From Bordetella sp. BOR01 (GTDB lineage Bacteria; Pseudomonadota; Gammaproteobacteria; Burkholderiales; Burkholderiaceae_B), in contig NZ_JAHUWT010000006.1 of assembly GCF_019218885.1 (NCBI RefSeq), positions 222,233 through 286,232 on the forward strand: a stretch of 64,000 nt of DNA. The letters are read 5' to 3'. Made by a program: the position numbers and the translations under genes. Each line of letters begins with the position of its first letter. Positions within the stretch are counted from its first letter, which is position 1. Under the pieces are notes generated by a model that saw nothing but the letters and a program-made list of their open reading frames with translations, was not told the DNA's origin and searched no databases. Below are positions 16,680 through 25,147 of this stretch, piece after piece.

Positions 16680-17801
16680 ATGTCGAACGCTGTACGCATC
16701 ACCGCCCTGCATACCCGGCTTGCCAGAATACCCCTGCCGCGCCCGCTGAAAACATCGATCCATGAAATCGCCGATGTCTGCTGCCTGCTGGTCTCGGTGG
16801 AAACCGATGCCGGGATCACCGGCGAAGGCTATGGCTTCTGCTTCAATGCGCAGCGGCTCGAGGCCATCGCCCAGTTCACGCAGTCGCTCGCCCCGCTGGT
16901 GGTGGGACGCGACCCGCACGACATGGAAGCCCTTTGGACCGACTTCCTGCGCAGCTGCAACTTCTATGGCCAGAGCGGGGTGTCGATACTGGCCTACAAC
17001 CCGATCGACATCGCGTGCTGGGACATCGTCGGCAAGCTGGCCGGACGGCCGCTGTACAAGCTGTTCGGCGCACATCGCAGCCGCGTGCCGGTCTATGCCA
17101 GCGCCGGCCTGTGGCTGTCGTCCAGCCGCGAGGAATTGCGCCACGAAGCAGGCCAGTTCCTGGCCCAGGGCTTCAAGGCCATGAAGATGCGCCTGGGTTC
17201 GCCCGACTGGAAAGAAGACATTGCCCGCGTGGAAGCGGTGCGCGATGCGATCGGCGATCAGGTCACCCTGATGGCCGATGCCAACCAGGGCCTGGACCTG
17301 ACTCGCGCCCTGCGGTTGGGCCGCGAACTGGCACGCTTCGATCTGGCCTGGTTCGAAGAACCCGTGCCCACCTGGGACGACGACAGCGCCGCGGAAATCG
17401 TGCGCCGCCTGCCCATGCCCATCGCCAGCGGCGAAACCGAATATACGCGCTACGGCATCCGCCGCATGGCACGCGAGCGCGCCGCCGGCGTGTTCATGCC
17501 CGATCTGCAGCGCATGGGCGGCTATACCGAGATGCTGAAGGCGGTGCGCTATCTGGCGGCACACGACCTGCCGGTGGCGCCGCACATCTTCACCGAACAC
17601 AGTCTGCACATCGTGGCGGCGGCCGGCAATGCCACCTGGGCCGAACACATGCCCTGGTTCGAACCGCTGTTCCACGAACGCATGGTGGTCGAGGCCGATG
17701 GCTGCGTCGCCGTGCCCGATCGCCCCGGCGCGGGCTTCACGTTCGACTGGGATCGCATCGACCCCTACCTGGTTTCAGCACGCGCAGCCGGCGGCAGCTA
17801 A
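16680..17801 (+). CDS. Mandelate racemase/muconate lactonizing enzyme family protein (first copy)
   Basis: Enolase-superfamily enzyme of 373 residues, abstracting a proton next to a carboxylate with a bound Mg2+. Metal ligands are visible as D200 (LMADANQ), E226 or E227 (WFEEPV) and E252 (ASGETE). The base region is FKAMKMRLG, giving K-x-R rather than K-x-K, and H302 in APHIFTEHS fits the second base of the mandelate racemase subgroup. Dehydration or racemisation of a hydroxy acid is the likely chemistry. A second, distinct enolase-superfamily gene lies at 22496 in the same operon. The start has AGAGACCCC just upstream. Confidence 0.88.
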   Translation: MSNAVRITALHTRLARIPLPRPLKTSIHEIADVCCLLVSVETDAGITGEGYGFCFNAQRLEAIAQFTQSLAPLVVGRDPHDMEALWTDFLRSCNFYGQSGVSILAYNPIDIACWDIVGKLAGRPLYKLFGAHRSRVPVYASAGLWLSSSREELRHEAGQFLAQGFKAMKMRLGSPDWKEDIARVEAVRDAIGDQVTLMADANQGLDLTRALRLGRELARFDLAWFEEPVPTWDDDSAAEIVRRLPMPIASGETEYTRYGIRRMARERAAGVFMPDLQRMGGYTEMLKAVRYLAAHDLPVAPHIFTEHSLHIVAAAGNATWAEHMPWFEPLFHERMVVEADGCVAVPDRPGAGFTFDWDRIDPYLVSARAAGGS

Positions 17802-17887
17802 GCGTGGATGGGCCTGCCCACGCGGGCACGGCCGCATTGCCGTCACACCCCACTCGCCCGAAGTGGGTAGAACATACGGAGACAATC

Positions 17888-19078
17888 ATGAACCCGATCA
17901 AGAAACTCGCAGCACCCCTGTTTTGCCTGTCCGCTCTGGTGGCGGGCACCTTGCCCGCCCATGCGGCCGACGCACAAGGCGAGCCGATCCGCATCGGCTG
18001 GCTTTCCTCGCTGACCGGCCCGCTATCGTCGGCCGCCATCGCCGAGAACCAGGGCGTGCAGTTCGCCGTGGAAGAAATCAACAAGGCCGGCGGCATCAAT
18101 GGCCGCAAGCTGGAGCTGCTGACGCGCGATACCGCGGGCGACCCCACCAAGGCGGTCAACTACGCCAAGCAGCTGGCCTACGAGGACAAGGTCGCCTACG
18201 TGATCGGCCCGGTGAACTCGGGCGAGTCGCTGGCCACGGTGCCCATCCTGGCGCGGGCCGGCATCCCCAACCTGATCATCGGCACGGTGGATACCCTGAC
18301 CGATCCAAAGAAGTATCCGCTGGCCTTCCGCGTGATCAACACTAACGAGCAATGGATCACCTCGGCCAACAAATATGCCCTGGAAACGCTGAAGCACAAG
18401 AAGGTGGCCGTGATCGGCGACACCACCGGCTACGGCGCCTCGTCGGCCAAGCGCGCCGCCGCGCTGCTCGAAGACGCCGGCATCAAGCCCGTTTATTCCG
18501 TGCTGATCGACCCCAACAAGACCAGCGTCAACGACGAAATCCAGAAGGCACGCGACGCGGGCGCCGACGTCATCATGCCCTGGTCGGCCGCCACCGGGCT
18601 GCTGGCCCGCATCCTGAATGCGCGCGGCGACCTGCAATGGGACGTGCCCGTGGTCGGCCACCCGGCGCTCATGGGGCTGCCGATCCGCGACCTGCTGAAC
18701 AAGCCTTCGTACTGGGACCACACCTACGCGGCCGGTTATGCCAGCACCACGTATGACGCCAACGGCAAGCTGCCCGAGCGCACCCAGGCCCTGATGGACG
18801 CCATCCGGCCCAAGCTGGGCGGCAAGATCGACTTCACGTTCTGGTGGGTGGCGCTGGGCTACGACACGGTCAAGATCATCGAGCACGCCGTCAAGCAGAC
18901 CGGCGGCACCGATGCGCAGGCCTTCCGCAAGACGCTGGAAGGCACGCGCGACATGCCCGGCGTCTACGCCGACTACACCTGGACCGCCGACGACCACGAC
19001 GGCTTTCCCGACTCGGCCATGGTGGTGAACCGCGCCAACACGTTCAAGGACGGCAGCTTCGAGCTCGCCCCCCGCTGA
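17888..19078 (+). CDS. Branched-chain amino acid-type ABC transporter substrate-binding protein
   Basis: Periplasmic binding protein of the LivJ/LivK family, 396 residues. The signal peptide is about residues 1-26 (cleavage after PAHA). The mature protein opens with IRIGWLSSLTGPLS and GVQFAVEEINKAGGINGRKL, which is the standard type I fold start. GGAGACAATC precedes the ATG. It is followed by two permease and two ATPase genes, making a complete importer. Because it sits among CoA-dependent enzymes, the ligand is more likely the organic acid degraded by the operon than an amino acid; related proteins bind aromatic and other carboxylates. Confidence 0.92.
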   Translation: MNPIKKLAAPLFCLSALVAGTLPAHAADAQGEPIRIGWLSSLTGPLSSAAIAENQGVQFAVEEINKAGGINGRKLELLTRDTAGDPTKAVNYAKQLAYEDKVAYVIGPVNSGESLATVPILARAGIPNLIIGTVDTLTDPKKYPLAFRVINTNEQWITSANKYALETLKHKKVAVIGDTTGYGASSAKRAAALLEDAGIKPVYSVLIDPNKTSVNDEIQKARDAGADVIMPWSAATGLLARILNARGDLQWDVPVVGHPALMGLPIRDLLNKPSYWDHTYAAGYASTTYDANGKLPERTQALMDAIRPKLGGKIDFTFWWVALGYDTVKIIEHAVKQTGGTDAQAFRKTLEGTRDMPGVYADYTWTADDHDGFPDSAMVVNRANTFKDGSFELAPR

Positions 19079-19103
19079 CACGGCATCCAGAGGAGTTCTT
19101 TCC

Positions 19104-19964
19104 ATGCTGACCGTTCTCGTGACCGGCCTGGCCATCGGCGCGCTCTACGCAGCGGCCGCGCTGGCCTACAACGTGATGTATTCCACCTCCAAGGTGCTCA
19201 GCATCACCACGGGCCACCTGTTCATGCTGAGCAGCATTGTCGGTGCCTGGCTGATCGGCGACCTGGGCCTGCCCATCGTCGTCGGGCTGGCCGGCGCGGT
19301 GGCGGCTGCCGTCGTGTTCGGCCTGGTCACCGAGGCCGTGGCCATCCGCCGCATCCTGGCGCGTTCCGACGAGCACCTGTGGCTGCTCAGCACCCTGGCC
19401 CTGGCCACCATCGTGCAGCAGGCGGTGGGGCTGTGGTGGGGCACCGAGCCGCGTGCTTTCCCGCGCCTGATCCCCCAGGACTTCACCGCCGGCATCTGGG
19501 ACCAGAAATATTGGCTGCCGATCGGCTGCGTCGCGCTGCTGGCCCTGGGGCTGGACCTGTTCTACCGGCGCACGCTGTTCGGCAAGGTGTTCCTGGCCGT
19601 GGCCGAAGACGCCTACGCCGCCCGTGCACGCGGCATCTCGACCGAACGCGTGCGCGCATTCTCGTACGGCCTGGCGGGCCTGCTGGGCGGCCTGGTGGGT
19701 TTTGCCGCCGGGCAGCTCACGTTCGCTTTCTTCGCGCTGGGGCTGACGCTGACGCTGTACGGTTTCATCGCCCTGGCGGCCGGGGGGCTGGGCAGCAACG
19801 TGGGGGCCATTGTGGGCGGCCTGACACTGGGCCTGCTCAGCACCTTCGCCACCTACTTCTTCGGCGGGGAATACCAGCAGACCATCGCGGTAGGCCTGCT
19901 CATGGTCTTTCTCTTGATCAAGCCGGAAGGCTTGTTCGGCAACAAGCAGGTGCGCCAAGTATGA
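19104..19964 (+). CDS. LivH-type ABC transporter permease
   Basis: Inner-membrane permease of 286 residues with about eight hydrophobic segments and the LivH family pattern (the N-terminal GLAIGALYAAAALAYNVMY, and ARGISTERVRAFSYGLAGLL in the cytoplasmic loop that meets the ATPase). It forms the channel with the LivM-type protein encoded next; the two genes overlap by ATGA. GAGGAGTTC lies upstream of the start. Substrate specificity comes from the binding protein encoded immediately upstream. Confidence 0.93.
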   Translation: MLTVLVTGLAIGALYAAAALAYNVMYSTSKVLSITTGHLFMLSSIVGAWLIGDLGLPIVVGLAGAVAAAVVFGLVTEAVAIRRILARSDEHLWLLSTLALATIVQQAVGLWWGTEPRAFPRLIPQDFTAGIWDQKYWLPIGCVALLALGLDLFYRRTLFGKVFLAVAEDAYAARARGISTERVRAFSYGLAGLLGGLVGFAAGQLTFAFFALGLTLTLYGFIALAAGGLGSNVGAIVGGLTLGLLSTFATYFFGGEYQQTIAVGLLMVFLLIKPEGLFGNKQVRQV

Positions 19965-20968
19965 AAACCAAACAGACCTTCCACTGGCCCCTGGCCGTCG
20001 GCGTGCTGGCGCTGGCCGCGCTGCCTTTCTGGGCCGGCAATCCGTACCAGTTGCACGTGGCCACCCTGATAGGCACCTACTGGATCCTGATCGCCAGTCT
20101 CAACCTGGTGGTGGGGTACACCGGCCTGCTGTCCATCGGACACGTCGGCCTGCTGGCGATCGGCGCCTATACCTTCGCCATTCTTACCGGACACTACGAA
20201 GCCAGCCCCTGGGCCGCCATGGTGGCCTCGGCCGTGCTGTGCGGGGCCTGCGGCTTCTTGCTGGGCCTGCCTTCGCTGCGGTTGCCCGGCTTCTATTTCG
20301 CCATGGCGACCATGGCCTTTGCCCTGATGGTGACCGAGTTCTCGCTGGCCCGCGACGAATTGACCGGTGGCGGCGCGGGCCTGAGCGTGGCCTCGTTCGA
20401 TTCGCCATTCGACAGCCCGGCCGGCCTGTACTGGCTGGTGGCGGCCGTGGCCGGCGTCGTCAGTTGGCTAGTGTGGAACCTGGCCCGCTATTCGTGGGGC
20501 CGGGCCATGATCGCCCTGCGCGACAGCACGGTGACCGCCGCCGCGGTCGGCATCCCGGTGTTTCGCGTGAAGCTGGCGGTCTTTACGTTCAGCGGCGTAA
20601 CGGCGGGCATTGCAGGCGCGCTGTTCGCCTCGCTGCAAAGCTACATCACCCCCGAGACCTTTGTCTTCGAGCTGAGCCTGTTTTTCTTTGTGTGCATCGT
20701 GATCGGCGGGCGCGGCGTCATCATGGGGCCTTTCGTGGGCACCATCGTGCTGGCCGCCCTGCCCGAACTGGTGGCACCGCTGGCGCGCTGGGGGCAGCTG
20801 TTCTACGGCATCTTGCTGCTGCTGGTGGTGCTGCTGGTACCCGAGGGCATCGGCAGCATCGTGCGCGTGCTGCGCGACAAGTTCGCGCCGCGCAAGCCCG
20901 AGAAACACGTGGTGACGCCCGACTTGCCGCGCCTGGCGGCCGCCATCCGCGAAGGACGCCCATCATGA
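19961..20968 (+). CDS. LivM-type ABC transporter permease
   Basis: Second permease of the importer, 335 residues, with the LivM hallmark LNLVVGYTGLLSIGHVGLLA near residues 47-66 and about nine to ten membrane spans. A cytoplasmic tail of about 35 residues (KFAPRKPEKHVVTPDL) follows the last span. The ATG overlaps the LivH stop, and its own stop overlaps the LivG ATG, so the four genes are translationally linked. Confidence 0.93.
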   Translation: MKTKQTFHWPLAVGVLALAALPFWAGNPYQLHVATLIGTYWILIASLNLVVGYTGLLSIGHVGLLAIGAYTFAILTGHYEASPWAAMVASAVLCGACGFLLGLPSLRLPGFYFAMATMAFALMVTEFSLARDELTGGGAGLSVASFDSPFDSPAGLYWLVAAVAGVVSWLVWNLARYSWGRAMIALRDSTVTAAAVGIPVFRVKLAVFTFSGVTAGIAGALFASLQSYITPETFVFELSLFFFVCIVIGGRGVIMGPFVGTIVLAALPELVAPLARWGQLFYGILLLLVVLLVPEGIGSIVRVLRDKFAPRKPEKHVVTPDLPRLAAAIREGRPS

Positions 20969-21720
20969 GCCAGCTCTGCGCCAATGGCGTTACCAAGCGA
21001 TTCGGCGGTATCACCGCGGTCGATGCCGTCACCCTGACGCTGGCCGAAGGGGAAATCCATGGCCTGATCGGCCCCAACGGCAGCGGCAAGACCACCTTGC
21101 TGAACTTGTTGTCCGGCTACTACCCCATTGATGGCGGCGCGCTGCTGCTCGACGATGCGCCCATCACCCAGGCCTCGGTACAGCGGCGCGCGCTGCAAGG
21201 CATCGCGCGCACCTTCCAGAAGCCGCGCCTGCTGGGCAGCCTGAGCGCCTGGCAGAACGTCATGCTGGGCAGTTGGAAGCACAGCAATGCGGGCTTCATC
21301 CGCACCGCGCTGTCGCTGCCCGCCATGCGCCGGCGCGAACGCGAAGCGCGCGACCTGGCCTACGAAATGCTGTGCGGCGTCGGCCTGGAACGCGTGGCCG
21401 ACAGGCCCGCCAACATGCTGGACCATGCCGAACAGCGCTTCCTGGAAATCGCGCGCGGGCTGGCAATGCGGCCGCGCTTCATCTTGCTGGACGAGCCGGC
21501 CGGCGGGCTGACCGAACACGAGATCGAGCAACTGGCCCAGATCGTGGGCACCTTGCGCCAGGCCGGCCTGGGTGTGCTGATCGTGGAACACCATACCGAC
21601 TTCGTGTTCCGGCTGTGCGACCGCGTCACCACGCTGAACCTGGGCCGCATGATCGCCCAGGGCACGCCGGGCGAAGTCCGCGACAACGCCGAAGTCATCC
21701 GAGTCTACCTGGGAGCCTGA
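20965..21720 (+). CDS. LivG-type ABC transporter ATPase
   Basis: ATP-binding subunit of 251 residues. Walker A is GPNGSGKTT near residue 36, Walker B is ILLDEPAGGL, and the switch histidine follows in LIVEHHTDFV. The ABC signature is unusual: where LSGGQ or LSYGQ is expected the sequence is LDHAEQRFLEIARGL. LivG proteins often deviate (LSHGEQ), but the change of serine to aspartate and of the second glycine to alanine is larger. In the heterodimer with LivF, which has a normal LSGGQ, one consensus site would remain. Two bases separate its stop from the LivF start. Confidence 0.92.
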   Translation: MSQLCANGVTKRFGGITAVDAVTLTLAEGEIHGLIGPNGSGKTTLLNLLSGYYPIDGGALLLDDAPITQASVQRRALQGIARTFQKPRLLGSLSAWQNVMLGSWKHSNAGFIRTALSLPAMRRREREARDLAYEMLCGVGLERVADRPANMLDHAEQRFLEIARGLAMRPRFILLDEPAGGLTEHEIEQLAQIVGTLRQAGLGVLIVEHHTDFVFRLCDRVTTLNLGRMIAQGTPGEVRDNAEVIRVYLGA

Positions 21721-21722
21721 CC

Positions 21723-22499
21723 ATGCAGAACCCTCAACATGTGCATGCTTCGGCCCCCGTGTTGCTGGACGTCTCGGGCCTGCAAGTGGCCTACGGCAAG
21801 GCACAGGTCGTGCATGGCGTGGACCTGCGCGTACACCAGGGCGAATTCGTGGTCATGCTGGGCCGCAACGGCGCCGGCAAGACCTCGATGCTGCACGCCC
21901 TGGCCGGCCTGATCCCCAAGCGCGCCGGCCGCGTGATGTTCAAGGGCCGCGACATCACCGCCGCCGATGCCCGCACCACGGTGCGGGCCGGCATCAACGT
22001 CGTGCTGGAAGGACATCGCGTCTTTACCGGCCTGACGGTGGAAGACAACCTGCTGCTGGCCACCTACGCCTCCTGCCGGCACGGCGACCGCGCCCGCCTG
22101 CCGCGCATCTACGACCTGTTTCCCGAACTGGCGGAAAAGCGCCTGCAGCCGGCCTCGCGCCTGAGCGGCGGGCAGCAGCAGATCCTGGCCGTGGCCCAGG
22201 GCGTGATCGCCGAACCCGCCCTGCTGATCCTGGACGAACCTTCCGGCGGCCTGGCGCCCATGGTCGTGGACCGCATCCTGACAGTGGCCAAGGACCTAAC
22301 GCGCAGCGGCATGGCCGTGCTGCTGGTCGAACAACTGGTCAAGGAAGCCTTGCGCTTCGCCGATTACTGCTACCTGGTCGAGACCGGCCATATCGGCGGC
22401 GCGGGCACGCCCGCCGAGGTGCAGGCCGGCGAGCTGATCCAGCGCATTTACCTGGGCGGCCGAGCCACGCCGTCGTCCCATCCCGGAGCCGCAACATGA
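21723..22499 (+). CDS. LivF-type ABC transporter ATPase
   Basis: Second ATPase of the importer, 258 residues. Walker A GRNGAGKTS is near residues 48-56, the signature RLSGGQQQILAVAQG is canonical, and Walker B is LLILDEPSGGLAP. A short N-terminal extension (MQNPQHVHASAPV) precedes the family start. Its stop overlaps the second enolase-superfamily gene by ATGA, so transport and catabolic genes are physically joined on one message. Confidence 0.93.
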   Translation: MQNPQHVHASAPVLLDVSGLQVAYGKAQVVHGVDLRVHQGEFVVMLGRNGAGKTSMLHALAGLIPKRAGRVMFKGRDITAADARTTVRAGINVVLEGHRVFTGLTVEDNLLLATYASCRHGDRARLPRIYDLFPELAEKRLQPASRLSGGQQQILAVAQGVIAEPALLILDEPSGGLAPMVVDRILTVAKDLTRSGMAVLLVEQLVKEALRFADYCYLVETGHIGGAGTPAEVQAGELIQRIYLGGRATPSSHPGAAT

Positions 22500-23590
22500 A
22501 GATCACCGCCATCGAACCCATCGTCGTCTCTATTCCGTATCGCCACGACGGGCCGCCCACCGGCTTCGGCGGCACGGTGTGGTCCAAGCTCAATTACTTG
22601 CTGGTCAAGGTCAGCACCGATGACGGCCTGGTGGGCTGGGGCGAGGCATTCGGCTACAACGCCATTCCCGCCACCGTGGCCGCGCTGGAGAAAATCGTCA
22701 GCCCGCTGGCCATCGGCCGCGAGGCCGGCGATATCTTGCAGCTGATGGAAGACCTGAAGCGGCCGCTGCACATCTTCGGCCGCAACGGCCCCGTGATGTA
22801 TGCGCTGTCGGGCCTGGATATCGCCTTGTGGGACCTGGCCGGCAAACGCGCCGGCATGCCGGTGTGCGGCCTGCTGGGCGCGGGCTCGCGCCGCTCGGTA
22901 ACGGCCTACACCAGCCTGATGCGGCTGCACGAGCCGGCAACCGTGGCCACCGCTTGCGAACGCGCGCTTGAACGCGGCTTTCGCAGGCTGAAGCTGCACG
23001 AGATCACAGTGCCCGCAGTGGCGGCAGCGCGCCAGGCGCTGGGCACGGACGTCGAGCTGATGCTCGATGTCAATTGCGCCTGGCCGGCCGACGAGGCGCT
23101 GCGCATGGCGCACCGGCTTGAGCCCTACGGTCTCAAATGGCTGGAAGAACCCGTCTGGCCGCCCGAAGACGTGGCAGGCCTGGCGCGCCTGCAGCGCGAA
23201 GCACGCATCCCGCTGGCGGCCGGCGAGAACGTCGGCAACGCCTGGGCCTTCCAGCCGCTGGCCGAGTCCGGCGCACTGGACTACTTCCAGCCCAGCATCA
23301 CCAAGGTGGGCGGCATTACCGAATTCCGCGCCGTGGCCGAGCTGGCCCGCGCGCATGGCCGCGCGGTGGCACCGCATTCGCCCTACTTCGGCCCCGGGCT
23401 GCTGGCCACGCTGCAAATGGCAGGGGTGTATGCGCACATCGGCGGCATCGAGATATTCGGCGTACAGCTCGAATCAGGCCTGTTCGGCGCGACGGGCCTG
23501 CCCGGCCCGGACGGCGAGGTCGCCATTCCGCAAGGCCCCGGGCTGGGCTGCGACCCCGATCCCGAGGTGATTGCGCGCTACCGGATCTGA
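22496..23590 (+). CDS. Mandelate racemase/muconate lactonizing enzyme family protein (second copy)
   Basis: Enolase-superfamily enzyme of 364 residues, clearly different from the copy at 16680. Metal ligands are D191 (MLDVNCAW), E217 or E218 (WLEEPVW) and E244 (AGENVG). The base region is RRLKLHEIT, giving K-x-H, and APHSPYFGPGL carries a histidine near the C-terminus. N-terminal capping domain: GFGGTVWSKLNYLLVKVST. It is coupled by ATGA to the LivF gene. Two enolase-superfamily enzymes in one operon suggest two consecutive proton-abstraction steps, or two stereoisomers of the substrate. Confidence 0.88.
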   Translation: MKITAIEPIVVSIPYRHDGPPTGFGGTVWSKLNYLLVKVSTDDGLVGWGEAFGYNAIPATVAALEKIVSPLAIGREAGDILQLMEDLKRPLHIFGRNGPVMYALSGLDIALWDLAGKRAGMPVCGLLGAGSRRSVTAYTSLMRLHEPATVATACERALERGFRRLKLHEITVPAVAAARQALGTDVELMLDVNCAWPADEALRMAHRLEPYGLKWLEEPVWPPEDVAGLARLQREARIPLAAGENVGNAWAFQPLAESGALDYFQPSITKVGGITEFRAVAELARAHGRAVAPHSPYFGPGLLATLQMAGVYAHIGGIEIFGVQLESGLFGATGLPGPDGEVAIPQGPGLGCDPDPEVIARYRI

Positions 23591-23610
23591 ACAACGCAAC
23601 GGAGACAACC

Positions 23611-24570
23611 ATGAAAATAAAAATCCCCCTGCTGGCAGCCTGCCTGGCCCTGGCCGGCGCCTCGGCGCACGCCGACGACTATCCGACGCGCCCGATCCGG
23701 CTGGTGGCTCCCTTTGCCCCGGGCGGCATCACCGACCTGATGGCACGGGCCGTTGCCACGCGGCTGTCGGCCGACCTGGGCCAGCCCGTGGTAGTGGAAA
23801 ACCGCGCGGGTGCCAGCGGCATCATCGGCGCCAACATGGTCGCGCGCGCCGATGCGGACGGCTATACCTTGCTGATGGGCAATATTTCGACGCTGGCCAT
23901 CAACTCGGCCATGATCAAGGACATGAGCTACGACCCCGTGCGCAGCTTCACGCCCGTGTCGATGGTGGCGATCCAGCCGCTGATCGTGGCCGTCAGCCCT
24001 GACACGCCGGCCACCAGCATGGAACAGCTGGTGGCGCTGGCCAAGTCCAAGCCGGGCGAACTGTTCTACGGCACCTCGGGCGCGTCCTACCAACTGGTTA
24101 CCGAGGCGTTCAGCGCCGCGCTCGGCATCAAGATGACGCATGTGCCCTACAAGGGCAGCGCGCCGGCCATCGAGGCCCTGCTGGGCAGCCAGATCAATGT
24201 CATGTTCGATCCGTTCTCGACGCTTTACGGCCAGGTCAAGGCGGGCAAGGTCAAGGCGCTGGCCCTGACCACCCGCACGCGTTCGGCCATTGCGCCCGAG
24301 CTGCCCACGGTATCGGAAACCGTGCTGCCGGACTTCAACGCCAGTTCGTGGCAAGGCATAGTCGCGCCGGCCGGCACGCCGCCGCCGGTGGTGGCCAGGC
24401 TGAACCAGGCCATTGCCCGCGCGTTGCGTACCGACGAGGTCAAGGCCCAGTTCGCACGCCAGGGGGTCGAGCCCGCGCCTTCTACCCCCGATGAATTCGG
24501 CCAGTACATCAGCCAGGAAAAACAGCGCTGGCAGCAAGTGGCCAACGCCGCGGGTATCCAGCCCCAATAG
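23611..24570 (+). CDS. Bug-family periplasmic solute-binding protein
   Basis: Bug-family binding protein of 319 residues with a signal peptide of about 21 residues (ASAHA, then DDYPTRPIRLVAPFAPGG). The ligand-loop sequences RADADGYTLLMGN and GELFYGTSGASY are typical. ACGGAGACAACC precedes the ATG, 20 bases after the enolase-superfamily gene. The operon thus encodes two unrelated periplasmic binding proteins, this one and the Liv-type one, with no TctA/TctB partner here. It may feed a membrane pair encoded elsewhere or act as a sensor. Confidence 0.92.
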   Translation: MKIKIPLLAACLALAGASAHADDYPTRPIRLVAPFAPGGITDLMARAVATRLSADLGQPVVVENRAGASGIIGANMVARADADGYTLLMGNISTLAINSAMIKDMSYDPVRSFTPVSMVAIQPLIVAVSPDTPATSMEQLVALAKSKPGELFYGTSGASYQLVTEAFSAALGIKMTHVPYKGSAPAIEALLGSQINVMFDPFSTLYGQVKAGKVKALALTTRTRSAIAPELPTVSETVLPDFNASSWQGIVAPAGTPPPVVARLNQAIARALRTDEVKAQFARQGVEPAPSTPDEFGQYISQEKQRWQQVANAAGIQPQ

Positions 24571-24645
24571 CGGCGGGTTGCTATGATGCCCTGCATCCGC
24601 AGACCACGGCGGGCCGCCGGCCTGCCATTCTTACGAGGAACCGCC

Positions 24646-25020
24646 ATGCCCATACTGAACGTCCAGATCATGCAAGGCCACAGCGCCGCCCAGAAGACCA
24701 GCCTGCTCAAGAATTGTTCGCAGGCGGTGGTCGACAGCATCGCGGCACCCTTGCCGTCGGTGCGCATTGTGCTGAACGAAGCCGCGCCCGAGCACGTCAT
24801 CGTGGCTGGCGAGATCGGCAAGGCCATGGCCTTGGTGCTGGTGGGCCTGATCGAAGGCCGCACCGACGAGAAAAAAGCCGCGCTGATCGCGGCGCTGAAC
24901 CGGGCCGTGGAAGAAAGCATCGGTATCTCGGGACAGGACATCCGCGTCATTATCACCGACGTCCCCAAGACCGACATGGGGGTCGCCGGCGGTATCACCG
25001 CGTTGGCGGCAGGACGCTAG
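24646..25020 (+). CDS. Fused tandem 4-oxalocrotonate tautomerase-like protein
   Basis: Protein of 124 residues made of two beta-alpha-beta tautomerase units in one chain. The first unit starts MPILNVQIMQG, giving the N-terminal catalytic proline after Met removal; this decides the start at 24646 (GAGGAACCGCC upstream) over an ATG 63 bases earlier. The second unit (about residues 63-124) starts KAMALVLVGLIEGRTDEKK, with the usual IEGRT motif but alanine where a free-standing unit would have proline. So only the first half has the proline. Members isomerise enol/keto acids or dehalogenate. Last gene of the operon. Confidence 0.85.
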   Translation: MPILNVQIMQGHSAAQKTSLLKNCSQAVVDSIAAPLPSVRIVLNEAAPEHVIVAGEIGKAMALVLVGLIEGRTDEKKAALIAALNRAVEESIGISGQDIRVIITDVPKTDMGVAGGITALAAGR

Positions 25021-25026
25021 CCGCCC

Positions 25027-25119
25027 CCAGGTGTCAGGCTCCGCAGGTGCCTGACACCCTACGACTGAGGCAGTCTTTGCACACAATGGTGTCAGGCACC
25101 TGCGGAGCCTGACACCTGG
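25027..25119. repeat. Large palindromic repeat with perfect 32-bp arms
   Basis: Two perfectly complementary 32-base arms, 25027-25058 and 25088-25119, face each other around a 29-base spacer. Each arm itself contains a smaller symmetry (GGTGTCAGGC ... GCCTGACACC). It lies directly after the stop of the tautomerase gene and just before the end of the convergent LysR gene, so it probably ends both transcripts as a cruciform or hairpin. Related copies are at 9690, 32483 and 36261. Confidence 0.85.
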
Positions 25120-25147
25120 CAAGGCCTGGCAAGACCCGGCAAGCCTG

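Noticed and set aside
16934..17887. Long open frame continuing upstream of the Liv-type binding protein
   Set aside because: The upstream part overlaps the enolase-superfamily gene in another frame; the signal peptide and ribosome site place the true start at 17888.
25027..25119. Terminal inverted repeats of an insertion sequence
   Set aside because: Only 29 bases separate the arms and no transposase frame or target duplication is present.
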